DNA from: Komagataeibacter medellinensis NBRC 3288
Lineage (GTDB): Bacteria; Pseudomonadota; Alphaproteobacteria; Acetobacterales; Acetobacteraceae
NCBI RefSeq assembly: GCF_000182745.2
Contig: NC_016027.1
Location: 3,072,819-3,136,818, forward strand
Direction of reading: 5' to 3'
Length of the DNA stretch: 64,000 nt
Below are positions 43,952 through 51,918 of the stretch, one piece after another. The notes below the pieces were generated by a model. The model ran no database searches. It was not told where the DNA came from and was given only the letters and a program-made list of their open reading frames with translations. The position numbers and the translations under genes were made by a program. Positions within the stretch are counted from its first letter, which is position 1. Each line of letters begins with the position of its first letter.

Positions 43952-45170
43952 TTTCTGTATTCTCCTTAAACAGGCATGAAAATTCATGCGCCAGTGCGTC
44001 GGCGAAAGCCGGGTCGTTGATCGCATGGGGCAGGCGGATCAACTGGCGTTTGGGGGTCTGCTCCAGTGTTTCGACCAGGGCTGCGTAAAAGGCTTCATCC
44101 GCGGCCGGATCGTAGAAAGGCGCACCCGGCTGGTCGAGTATGGAAAATCCGCCTTCGGGGTAGAGAAAACGGACTTCGCCTTCGCACCGGTTCAACTGGT
44201 GGCCGATCATGTGACCCATGGCCTGGCATTCCGCCGCACTGGTGCGCATAAGGGTGATCTGGGGATTGTGCTCGACCAGAACACGCGCCCGGTAATGTTC
44301 GGGCACGGTGGCGCGTGCGCCAAAATTGACCATGTCCAGCCCGCCACAACTCCCCACATAGGGAAGCCGCGTGCGGATCGCCGCACCAAGACGGTCGTTG
44401 TCGCACGGGAATATACCGCCTGCCACCAGGTCGCAGAACTCGGTCAGGGTCGTGTCGATAAAGCCGTGTATTACACCTGCATCCGCCAGGCGCTCCATGG
44501 CCCGGCCACCGGTACCGGTGGCGTGGAACACAAGGCAGTCAAAGCGGTCGGACAGGCGCTGGACAATATGGTTTACGCACGGCGTCGTTACCCCGAACAT
44601 GGTCAATCCAATGGCCGGGCGCGGGTCGGCCACGGGTTGGTAGGGCGTGCGCACCATGCCCGCCATGGCGTGGGCGGCATTGCACAGTACGATGCGTGAT
44701 ATGCGGTTCAGCCCCTCCATGTCGGTTATGGAATAAAGCATGGCAATATCCGTTCCCCCCACATAGGGCGCGGTATTGCCCGAAGCAACGGTGGACACGA
44801 CCAGCTTGGGCAGTCCCAGCGGCAGCGCCTGCAACGCCGGGGCCACCAGCGCCGTGCCGCCTGATCCACCAATGGCAATCACGCCCCGCATGTCCGTGCG
44901 TGTAACCAGGTAGTGGCGCAGCGCTTCCGCCATGGCGGTAATGGAATGCCCCCTGTGGCCCGTGAATACGTGGCTTTCCCCCTGCGGGTGGCAGGCAGCC
45001 ACCGTGCGGGCGCTGATATCGGCATGGCCTGCATGGCCTGCATGGCTGCGGGTGCTGACATCCACAATCCGCGCGGTAATGCCGCCATCAAGCAGGATCT
45101 GGCGGATATAGGTCAGTTCGGCCAGCTTCGTATCACATGTGCCCAAGACATATACGCAACCCGTGGTCAT
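43929..45170 (-). CDS. UPF0261 / Tm-1-like ATP-binding protein
   Basis: A 413-residue protein from the ATG at 45170. Marks of the family: [18 protein letters not shown] at the start, [24 protein letters not shown] (Gly-rich nucleotide loop), [63 protein letters not shown] and [14 protein letters not shown]. Homologues bind ATP; the chemical reaction is unknown. The plant homologue Tm-1 gives resistance to tobamovirus. A short His/Gly/Ala repeat ([10 protein letters not shown]) is present in the N-terminal part. It overlaps the transporter gene by four bases and the TIM-barrel gene by 23. Confidence 0.85.
   Translation of the reverse strand: MTTGCVYVLGTCDTKLAELTYIRQILLDGGITARIVDVSTRSHAGHAGHADISARTVAACHPQGESHVFTGHRGHSITAMAEALRHYLVTRTDMRGVIAIGGSGGTALVAPALQALPLGLPKLVVSTVASGNTAPYVGGTDIAMLYSITDMEGLNRISRIVLCNAAHAMAGMVRTPYQPVADPRPAIGLTMFGVTTPCVNHIVQRLSDRFDCLVFHATGTGGRAMERLADAGVIHGFIDTTLTEFCDLVAGGIFPCDNDRLGAAIRTRLPYVGSCGGLDMVNFGARATVPEHYRARVLVEHNPQITLMRTSAAECQAMGHMIGHQLNRCEGEVRFLYPEGGFSILDQPGAPFYDPAADEAFYAALVETLEQTPKRQLIRLPHAINDPAFADALAHEFSCLFKENTENAPHPPQ
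45022..45046. repeat. nine-base in-frame tandem repeat
   Basis: GCATGGCCT occurs twice in tandem (45022-45030, 45031-45039) with a partial third copy to 45046, encoding Gly-His-Ala repeats in the UPF0261 protein. Copy number could vary between strains without breaking the frame. Confidence 0.6.
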
Positions 45171-46342
45171 GGCGTGGTCCCCGTGCAGTGTGTGGTGAGC
45201 CGCGCAAGAATGATGGCCACACCACCGGTGGCGCACAGGCCGCCAAGCAGGAACACAATGTCATACCCGAAGCGGTCCGCCAGCAGTCCCGCCAGTGGGC
45301 CGGTCGCGCCATAGGCCAGGTCCTGAAAGGCGGCAAACCCGCCCAGTGCCGTACCACGCATGTGCGGTGGCACCAGACGTACCACTTCTACCCCGAGCGC
45401 GGGATAAACCATGGAACAGCCTGCCCCGGTCAGGACCGCACCTGCAAGCGCAGGCAGTGGGCCGGGGGCGCACCAGATCAGGTACTGCCCCGCCGCCTCG
45501 ATCATGAGCGAGAACATTGCCACCTTCAGCCCGCCAATACGGTCGGGCAGGTGCCCGCAGATGATGCGCCCGGCCACGAACGCCACCCCGAAGCAGGTCA
45601 ACCCCAGCCCGGCATAAGGCCAGTGTGCGTGGATGAAACGCAGCGGCAGGAACGCGCCCAGTGCCGCAAACCCCACGCCCTGCAAGGCAACCGCCATGCC
45701 CTGCCAGCGTATGGTGCCCAGTATGCGCCAGAACGGCGGCCTGCCCCCCGCATGCGTGGGGGTGGCCGGTACACCCTGCACCAGCGCCAGCCCCAGCAGT
45801 GGCAGCAGGGCCGATACCGCCATGAGGGCCGTGATACCACCATATTCATACAGCAGCAGGCCAACTGGACCACCGGCGGCAAAGGCGCCATACATGGCCC
45901 CGCCGGTCCACGCCAGAACACGGCCCGCGCGCTCATGCCCCATAAGCCCGATACCCCAGCCCAGCATGCCCACAATAGTCAGGCTTTCCCCCACGCCCAG
46001 CAACAGGCGGCCCACGATCAGGATACCGTAGCGGGCGGCAGGGGGCAGGGGCACCAGTCCGGCCATGAGACAAGTCATGCTGGCCATGACATACAGTGCA
46101 AGCCCCGCGCGCATGCATGGTCGGCCGCCTTTCATATCAGCATAGGCGCCGGCATGGTTGCGGCTGAGGATGGTGGAAAAGAACGCAATCCCTACCGCCA
46201 GCCCCGCCAGCCCGTTTCCATAGCCTGGCCAGTGCACGATCGCGACCGGCAGGGCCGCCAGTGGCAACGCCACCGCCATGTAGGACAGGAACAGTGCCGT
46301 GGCCAGACGGACCAGAAGTTGAGGGGCGGGATCAGATTTCAT
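45167..46342 (-). CDS. MFS transporter
   Basis: A 391-residue protein with twelve hydrophobic segments, starting at the ATG at 46342. Major-facilitator features: FFSTILSRNHAGAYADMKGGR (loop 2-3, D-x-x-G-R type), GRLLLGVGESLTIVGMLGWG (helix 4), and ICGHLPDRIGGLKV between the halves. It resembles the YfcJ/AraJ-like exporters or sugar transporters. It overlaps the monooxygenase stop by 11 bases and the UPF0261 start by four, so it belongs to the same transcript and probably moves the substrate or product of that pathway. Confidence 0.85.
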   Translation of the reverse strand: MKSDPAPQLLVRLATALFLSYMAVALPLAALPVAIVHWPGYGNGLAGLAVGIAFFSTILSRNHAGAYADMKGGRPCMRAGLALYVMASMTCLMAGLVPLPPAARYGILIVGRLLLGVGESLTIVGMLGWGIGLMGHERAGRVLAWTGGAMYGAFAAGGPVGLLLYEYGGITALMAVSALLPLLGLALVQGVPATPTHAGGRPPFWRILGTIRWQGMAVALQGVGFAALGAFLPLRFIHAHWPYAGLGLTCFGVAFVAGRIICGHLPDRIGGLKVAMFSLMIEAAGQYLIWCAPGPLPALAGAVLTGAGCSMVYPALGVEVVRLVPPHMRGTALGGFAAFQDLAYGATGPLAGLLADRFGYDIVFLLGGLCATGGVAIILARLTTHCTGTTP

Positions 46343-46628
46343 GGGTAATATGAACCCGCAGTGGTTCGGCCAGTGCGGTTTCAAATACTTTTGCCATGGC
46401 GCGGAAATGTGGTGTGGTTTCATGCGCTGCCAGCGCTTCGGGGCTGGCCCAGCGTTCGACAAACACGAATACGGCCCCATCACTGGTATCGCGATGGCAC
46501 TGATAGGAAAGATTGGTTGTTTCCAGCCGCGACGCGGCAATGCAGTGGCGTATGGCCTCCAGCACCGCCCGTTCGTGGCCGGGGCGAAGGCGCAGGGTCG
46601 CTATGACCGTGATGGGTTGGTCCGTCAT
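46332..46628 (-). CDS. antibiotic-biosynthesis-monooxygenase (ABM) domain protein
   Basis: A 98-residue dimeric alpha+beta barrel protein of the YgiN/ABM type. It shows ITVIATLRLRPGHERAVLEA, SYQCHRDTSDGAVFVFVERW, SPEALAAHETTPHFRAM with the usual His residues, and a C-terminal strand. Relatives oxidise quinols or act without cofactor on aromatic and keto compounds. An AGG before the ATG at 46628 supports this start. It is the first gene after mocR in the same direction, 75 bases downstream, with candidate operators between. Confidence 0.82.
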   Translation of the reverse strand: MTDQPITVIATLRLRPGHERAVLEAIRHCIAASRLETTNLSYQCHRDTSDGAVFVFVERWASPEALAAHETTPHFRAMAKVFETALAEPLRVHITHEI

Positions 46629-46675
46629 AAGAAAACCTGTCGGATGCTGTGATTGCGAAGGGATGATAGACAGGT

Positions 46676-46718
46676 GTGACACTTTTCTTCCATCGAGAAA
46701 GTGTCACGCGACACTTTT
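46676..46718. promoter_or_regulatory. three copies of a TGACACTTT-like half site, candidate MocR operator
   Basis: GTGACACTTT at 46676-46685, its inverted copy AAAGTGTCAC at 46698-46707, and a third direct copy CGACACTTTT at 46709-46718. The first two form a ten-base inverted repeat with a 12-base spacer; the first and third are direct repeats 33 bases apart. They straddle the mocR stop codon and lie about 50-90 bases upstream of the monooxygenase start. MocR proteins often bind direct and inverted repeats, so this is probably the operator of the metabolic genes. A hairpin role in mocR termination is the alternative. Confidence 0.55.
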
Positions 46719-48065
46719 ATCCTGCTCCGTGCATAACGCACGCAGGCGGCGCAGGGCTTCCGTCAGGTCAGGCAGCGCGGCAGGTCCAAGGCACAGGCGG
46801 ATGCCAGCATGGCCAGTGAGGCGCTGGCTGGTCATGAACGGGGTGAGGGGTGTCACCTTTACGTCATGGTGGGCGGCGGATTCCTCCAGTGCCCTGGCCT
46901 GCCGGGGGGGCATGGGCATCCAGGCATGAAAGGCATCATAGCGCGGTGGGACAACATGGGGGCCAAGCTGGTGCATGACCAGTTCCCTGCGCCGCCGGGC
47001 TTCCGTACGCAGGGCGCGGCGCACGGAGGCTGCCGTGCCGTCCAACATCCACTGTGCCATCATGGCATAGGAAAGCGGTGCGATCATGAGCGATGAGTTG
47101 AACAGTGCCTCGCGTGCTGCCGCCATGAACGGGGACGGGGGGGCCAGCGTGCCGATCCGCAGGCCGGGACTGAGGGTTTTGGACAGGCTGCTGACATGAA
47201 AGGTCCGTTCCGGCGCAAGCGTTACCAGCGCGGGAAGCGTGTCATCTGCAACGCAGTGATAGACGTCATCCTCGATAATCAGGGCGTCATGGGCGCGGCA
47301 TAGGCGTATCACGTCGTGCCGGCGGGCCAGGTCCATGGTGGCGGTGGTGGGGTTGTGCATGGTGGGTGTAACATACAGCACGCATTGCCCGCGGGGATGC
47401 TGGGACAGTGCGTGCTCAAGAGCCGTGGGTAGTAGGCCACAGGCATCCATTTCCAGCCCCTGCGGTCGCAGCTTGGCTTGGCTGAGCAGGGACAGCATGC
47501 CGGGATAGGTCAGTTCCTCGGTCAGGACAGTGGACGCCACCTGCCTGCTTGCCGCAAGGGCCACCCCCAGTGCCTGCTGCGCGCCGCTGGCCAGCAGCAG
47601 CCTGTCGGGCGCGATATCCACCCCCAGTTCCGCCAGCCAGTGGCTCATGATGCGGCGATGTTCGATGTGCCCCGCAATGGGGGGGTAGACATTGAACAGC
47701 GCGGGATCGACCGTGCGCGCCAGACGTGAGAGCGTGCGGGTCAGCGCGCGGTCACCGAACATGGGGGGCGGCATATTGGCTGACAGGTCGATCACACAAC
47801 CCGTACCCCCGGCATGGAAGGCTACGAAGGTGCCCCGCCCGCGTATGCTGCGCACCAGCCCCCGGCGTTCCAGTATGCTATAGGCACGGGTCACGCTGCC
47901 CACCCCCATCTCCAGTTGCCATGCAAGGTCACGATGGGCGGGCAGGCGGTCGCCCGCGTTCAGCCGTGCATCCAGAATGTCACCGGCCAGCGCATCGGCC
48001 AGACGTTCGGCGACGGGTGTGTCGCCCGCAGGGAGATGAGGCTTCCATGGGGAGCGCAGGCGCAT
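46704..48065 (-). CDS. MocR-type transcription regulator (GntR HTH plus aminotransferase domain)
   Basis: A 453-residue regulator. Residues 1-85 are a GntR winged helix: ERLADALAGDILDARLNAGDRLPAHRDLAWQLEM, of which the key parts are GDRLPAHRDLA and GVGSVTRAYSILERRGLV. The rest is a fold-type I aminotransferase domain with LASGAQQALGVALA, YVTPTMHNPTTATM, IIEDDVYH and the PLP lysine in VSSLSKTLSPGLRIG. Such proteins sense PLP or an amine through the pseudo-enzyme domain. The ATG at 48065 is where homology begins. It is co-directional with the metabolic genes rather than divergent, with a repeat cluster between, so it probably controls them. Confidence 0.88.
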   Translation of the reverse strand: MRLRSPWKPHLPAGDTPVAERLADALAGDILDARLNAGDRLPAHRDLAWQLEMGVGSVTRAYSILERRGLVRSIRGRGTFVAFHAGGTGCVIDLSANMPPPMFGDRALTRTLSRLARTVDPALFNVYPPIAGHIEHRRIMSHWLAELGVDIAPDRLLLASGAQQALGVALAASRQVASTVLTEELTYPGMLSLLSQAKLRPQGLEMDACGLLPTALEHALSQHPRGQCVLYVTPTMHNPTTATMDLARRHDVIRLCRAHDALIIEDDVYHCVADDTLPALVTLAPERTFHVSSLSKTLSPGLRIGTLAPPSPFMAAAREALFNSSLMIAPLSYAMMAQWMLDGTAASVRRALRTEARRRRELVMHQLGPHVVPPRYDAFHAWMPMPPRQARALEESAAHHDVKVTPLTPFMTSQRLTGHAGIRLCLGPAALPDLTEALRRLRALCTEQDKSVA

Positions 48066-48435
48066 TGTACGAAAGCCTGTTCTGTTGTTGTATGAGCAGG
48101 CAAGCCATAGCAGTTCGGGGCGGAGCGTGGAACTGGCGGGCGGGTTGGAGCAGGCTCTGGTACCCGACACAAACGTGACCTGACCATGGGTATGTGGATG
48201 GGCAGGCAGGAGATGGGATGTGCGGGCTATGGGTATCCGTAAGTGACCCTGCTGGCCATGCAGGGGTGGGCGGTGCGGCGCGTTGCCACCATGGGTATTG
48301 CCAACAGGGAATCTGTAATTATCGCACATGTTGTATTTTTAGTTCCGGCCATATCCGATATTGGTGCCATGGTGGCCCGTCCGGGACCGGTGGCGCAGGG
48401 CAGGAATAGGCAGCGGCCCTGCGGGTCAGGGCATT
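48066..48435. other. intergenic stretch without supported gene
   Basis: The 370 bases upstream of the mocR-type gene contain open frames but none with family similarity or codon use that I can defend. The promoter of the regulator is expected here. Nothing else was recognised. Confidence 0.5.
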
Positions 48436-48740
48436 TTGCGGTTCGTGTCGATTGCGGTTCTTGAGCGGCAACTGGACATGATGGAACTCACCAAGCGCAA
48501 TGTCCTGCACCTACACCTGCACCTGTCCGACGGGCAGGGATTCAGGGTGGAAAGCCATCTGTTCCCGCGCTTGCAGCAGGTTGCGGGGGCAGAGCAGTAT
48601 TATACCCAACAGCAGGCGAAGGCTTTGGTGGCATACGTGACACAGCGCGGTATCCGCATCGTGCCGGAGTTTGAACGCCGGGTCACAGCTAAGCCATGCT
48701 GTGTGCCTACCCGCAGTTTGCCACCCGCCGTTCCATGCTG
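48436..48740 (+). pseudogene. remnant of a GH20 beta-N-acetylhexosaminidase gene
   Basis: An internal fragment of a family 20 glycosidase: LERQLDMMELTKRNVLH, then HLSDGQGFRVESHLFPRL, YYTQQQAKALVAYVTQRGIR and IVPEF. The usual NVLHWHLSDDQG motif is altered to LHLHLHLSDGQG, with an extra His-Leu pair. After VPEFE (48661-48675) one base is missing, and the expected PGHS continues in another frame, directly followed by a TAA at 48690-48692 in place of a glutamine codon; AMLCAYPQFATR then continues to about 48740. Both ends of the gene are missing. The catalytic Asp-Glu region is absent, so it cannot be active. Confidence 0.8.
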
Positions 48741-48820
48741 GCGGTCAGGGCCATGCCCAGCCCGTAGGGGACCTGCTGCAGGCCATACCCCCCCCGGTAT
48801 AGCCGCGCTGGTGGGCGCAG

Positions 48821-50185
48821 TTACGCCCGGCGGTTAGGGGCGTTGCGGTGCGGACTGGCCAGAACGTATAGACCCGTGGTCACCAGCAGCCCCACCATCC
48901 ATGATATGTCCACCCCATGCAGTCCGCGCGCCAGGAAGCCGCTATGGAACCCGTTCTGCATGAAAGGCAGTTCAGCCACGACCCCGATGGCATAGGCGCC
49001 AAGAGCGGGAATGTTGCAGTAGCCATATATGCCTCCATCCTGACGGAAAAAGGACGGCACATCATACTGGCCCCGGCGCAGCAGGTAGTAGTCCGCCAGA
49101 TTGATGGCGGTCCACGGCACCATGACCGCCATGAGCAGATCCAGAAAGGCGGCGTAGGATTTCAGGAAACTGTCCGCCATGCCCAGCGCCATGGCCAATG
49201 CCGCACCTACCAGTACCAGTGTGACCAGCGTGCGTTCGCGCAGGGCTGCGCGCCAGTGGGGGGCAAAGGTCTGGATTATGGTTATGGCGGACAGAGCCCC
49301 CCCATACAGGCTCATGGCGTTGCCCAGCGCGATGGAAAGTGACAGCACGGCCAGCACGGGTGTTGCCCATGCGCCTGCCAGGTGAGCCATGACCGTGGCG
49401 ACCGGGGCGCCATGGGCATACAGGGCGATCATGCTACCCAGGACCATGGGCAGGATGGTGCCGGTAACGGAGCCGATATAGGTGGTCAGGAAAGCCGCGC
49501 GCGTGCCTTGGGCATCGGCGGGAAGATAGCGCGAGGAATCGGAAACATAGGGCGCATAGGCAATCTGCCACAGGGCCGCGGCGGTAAATGTGCTGCAGAA
49601 CCCGGCAACGGAACCATGCATGTCTGCCATCGTGCCGGGTGCGAGGGCCCGGTAGCCCAGCCACAGGCAGTACATGATTACACCGCCTGCCACCCAGCTT
49701 ACCACCTTGGACCACGCATGGATGATGCGGTAGCCCATGCAGCACGGCACGAAACTGAGCAGCGCGATGAGGAGGATTGCAGGCATGTGGCCAAGGGCAG
49801 GCAGGGCAGTATCAAGCGCTTCGCCCCCCACCACGAAGTTGGAGGCCACGAAACCGATATACATCAGCACGACAAGGCAGATAATGGGCATAGCCCCGAA
49901 GGAGCCGAACTGGCCCCGGCTCTGTACCATCTGTGGTACGCCTAGCATCGGTCCCTGTGCCGCATGCAGCGCCATGACCACGGCCCCCACCATGTTGCCC
50001 AGCACTAGTGCAATGATGGACAGAGGAAAGGACAGCCCGAACAGGCCAGTTCCCAGTGTGCCCGTTACAATGGTCAGGAGTGTCAGGTTGGTGCTGAACC
50101 ATACGGCAAACAGGTCGTGTACCCGGCCGTGCCGCTGGTCGTGGGGGATCTGATAGATTGTATGGTTTTCAAATGCCGTGCTCAT
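48821..50185 (-). CDS. NCS1-family nucleobase/cytosine permease
   Basis: A 454-residue protein from the ATG at 50185 with twelve hydrophobic segments. It matches the purine-cytosine permease (CodB-like) branch: VWFSTNLTLLTIVTGTLG, FGLSFPLSIIALVLGNMVG, PMLGVPQMVQSRGQFGSFGA, APYVSDSSRYLPADAQG, SIALGNAMSLYGGALS and NLADYYLLRRGQYD. The ribosome site is weak. The substrate is probably a purine, pyrimidine or hydantoin-like base. No catabolic gene for such a substrate is nearby; the flanks are a decayed glycosidase and a transposase remnant, so this may be an accessory segment. Confidence 0.87.
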   Translation of the reverse strand: MSTAFENHTIYQIPHDQRHGRVHDLFAVWFSTNLTLLTIVTGTLGTGLFGLSFPLSIIALVLGNMVGAVVMALHAAQGPMLGVPQMVQSRGQFGSFGAMPIICLVVLMYIGFVASNFVVGGEALDTALPALGHMPAILLIALLSFVPCCMGYRIIHAWSKVVSWVAGGVIMYCLWLGYRALAPGTMADMHGSVAGFCSTFTAAALWQIAYAPYVSDSSRYLPADAQGTRAAFLTTYIGSVTGTILPMVLGSMIALYAHGAPVATVMAHLAGAWATPVLAVLSLSIALGNAMSLYGGALSAITIIQTFAPHWRAALRERTLVTLVLVGAALAMALGMADSFLKSYAAFLDLLMAVMVPWTAINLADYYLLRRGQYDVPSFFRQDGGIYGYCNIPALGAYAIGVVAELPFMQNGFHSGFLARGLHGVDISWMVGLLVTTGLYVLASPHRNAPNRRA

Positions 50186-50421
50186 CAAGGCTATATGCCT
50201 GATGAACCATGCCATGGATACATTCTGCCCCATGGCCCGGATCATGTCCGTACCGCTGTTATGGCATATATCCCGGACGGGAGGTGTCGGACCGCAGACG
50301 TCGCTTTGAAATCAGGGGTTTGTAAGGCAACACAATTTCGCACGAAGAGCACAGAATTGTGCAATGCGCCTGTCAGAAACTGTCTGGAAATCTGCTTTGG
50401 GACAGACCGGATGATCATAAG

Positions 50422-50580
50422 AAAGTGTTTGGTGAAGCTTTTTGCTGCAATCGTATCGGAACCATGTTCAGAAGAATCAAGGATTGGAGACTGGTCGCAA
50501 CACGTTATGATAAATGCCCGGATCTCTTCTTCTTAGCCATCTGTTTCGTTGTAACCGTCATCTTCCGGTTATGTGCTCTG
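50422..50580 (+). pseudogene. C-terminal remnant of an IS5-family transposase
   Basis: A fragment with NRIGTMFRRIKDWRLVATRYD followed by KCPDLFFLAICFVVTVIF. This is the C-terminal region of IS5-family (IS1031/IS4811-type) DDE transposases, where NRIE-MF-R-KDWRRVATRYD and CP--F-SAI-LA--V-FW are conserved. The upstream catalytic part is gone and no terminal inverted repeats are evident. The remaining parts of the stretch 50186-50880 hold nothing else that I recognise. It lies 300 bases from tRNA-Cys. Confidence 0.75.
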
Positions 50581-50880
50581 AGCCAGGCACTATCTCGTGT
50601 CTGCCGTAATCCAGTCATAGAAACGCTTGGATATTATGCGCCGACAGACAACAATCTCTCTTTATCCATCAAACCGATATTTTACATGCCCCAGGCGGGA
50701 GTAGTCTGGCTTGATAAGCAGATGAAGGCCGTCCAAGGCTACAATACTTATACGGGGATTCCAGAGGTTTACCGAATCCATTAGCATCGATACCCCATCA
50801 AGCCTGTCATAACTATGGGGATTAAAACGGTATATTTTTGGTGGTTGTGTCAATTATTATCCTGCCCTGTCAGGAAGGAT

Positions 50881-50954
50881 TGGAGGTCTGGGCGGGAATC
50901 GAACCCACGTACGCGGATTTGCAGTCCGCTGCATCACCATTCTGCCACCAGACC
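50881..50954 (-). tRNA. tRNA-Cys (anticodon GCA)
   Basis: The minus strand folds as a 74-base tRNA including the encoded CCA (50881-50883). Acceptor stem GGTCTGG (50954-50948) pairs with CCAGACC (50891-50885). The anticodon loop is CTGCAAA with GCA, read between GCGGA and TCCGC stem arms, and the T arm carries GGTTCGATTCC. The discriminator base is U, typical for tRNA-Cys. Confidence 0.96.
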
Positions 50955-51136
50955 TCACTGGCACAGGGGGTATATCTGCCGAAATGGGGCGCAGGTCAAG
51001 CCGTTGTGTGCAGGTTGGGCGTTGTTTCCGTGTAAAAGGGGCGCATAAATATGAAATAAAGCCGGGAAACGCCGCTCGTCCGGTCTAACGGCAGATCTTA
51101 GGTTCCCGGTTTGGTGCCATGCTTCAAGGAAATGTT

Positions 51137-51823
51137 ATGGACAAGACAGACCCCGATTATGCCCCGCTTGATCCCGTGGCCGCCCGGCAGCGTATGGTGG
51201 ATGCACAGATCCGCCCGGCACAGGTCAGCAATCCGGCCGTGATCGCCGCCATGCGGGCAGTACCGCGTGAGGATGCGGTACCGCCTGCGCTGCGAGCCTT
51301 TGCCTATGCCGACCAGAATCTGCCGCTGGGCGAGGGGCGTTACCTGACCGAACCCCGCGTAACGGGCCGTATGCTGCAGGTGGCCGATATCCAGCCCGGG
51401 GAGCGGATTCTGGTCGTGGGTGCGGGCACGGGTTATCTGGCGGCACTGCTGTCCGCCATGGGGCAGGGGCTTGCTGTTACGGCGCTGGAATCAGAATCGC
51501 GTCTGGCGGATCTGGGGCAGGTTCTGTGCCACCAGCAGGCACCCGATGTGCAGTGGCGCAACGGGCCACTGATAAAGGGGGATGAAGCAGATGGTCCCTA
51601 TGACCTGATCCTTGTTGACGGCGCGGTGCGCCAGGTTCCCCCGGCGCTTGTGGCGCAATTGGCCAAAGGAGGGCGCGTTGTCGCCCCCATCTGCCCGGTT
51701 GGTGGTGTGACATCGGTCTGTCTTGTCCTGCCCACGGCGCAGGGGGGGGCCGTACAACGGCTGTTTGATGCTGCCGTACCCCTCCTGCCGGAACTGGAAC
51801 CGGCCCCGGCTTTCGTGTTCTGA
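51137..51823 (+). CDS. pcm: protein-L-isoaspartate O-methyltransferase
   Basis: SAM-dependent methyltransferase that starts repair of isoaspartyl damage. 228 residues from the ATG at 51137 (AAGGA upstream; an ATG at 51119 is possible). Visible: MVDAQIRPAQVSNPAVIAAM, VPREDAVPPALRAFAYAD, LTEPRVTGRMLQ, the SAM motif RILVVGAGTGYLAALLSAM, DLILVDGAVRQVPPAL and GGRVVAP. The lack of an N-terminal extension and location just before a tolC-type gene is the common arrangement in alphaproteobacteria. Some members of this clade have unusual roles and are annotated only by family. Confidence 0.9.
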   Translation: MDKTDPDYAPLDPVAARQRMVDAQIRPAQVSNPAVIAAMRAVPREDAVPPALRAFAYADQNLPLGEGRYLTEPRVTGRMLQVADIQPGERILVVGAGTGYLAALLSAMGQGLAVTALESESRLADLGQVLCHQQAPDVQWRNGPLIKGDEADGPYDLILVDGAVRQVPPALVAQLAKGGRVVAPICPVGGVTSVCLVLPTAQGGAVQRLFDAAVPLLPELEPAPAFVF

Positions 51824-51918
51824 AGCCCATGCCCCGGTTAACGCCGGGGCAATATCCGGCTGCTAGACACGCCATGGGGTTGCGGCCCCACATGGTATGT
51901 CAGGCGGCAGGTGGGATA

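Noticed and set aside
45137..46348. 403-residue plus-strand frame opposite the MFS gene
   Set aside because: Gln/Arg/Pro-rich shadow of a membrane protein gene; no family pattern.
50838..51035. Short plus-strand frames across tRNA-Cys
   Set aside because: They are translations of the tRNA gene complement, a common false protein call.
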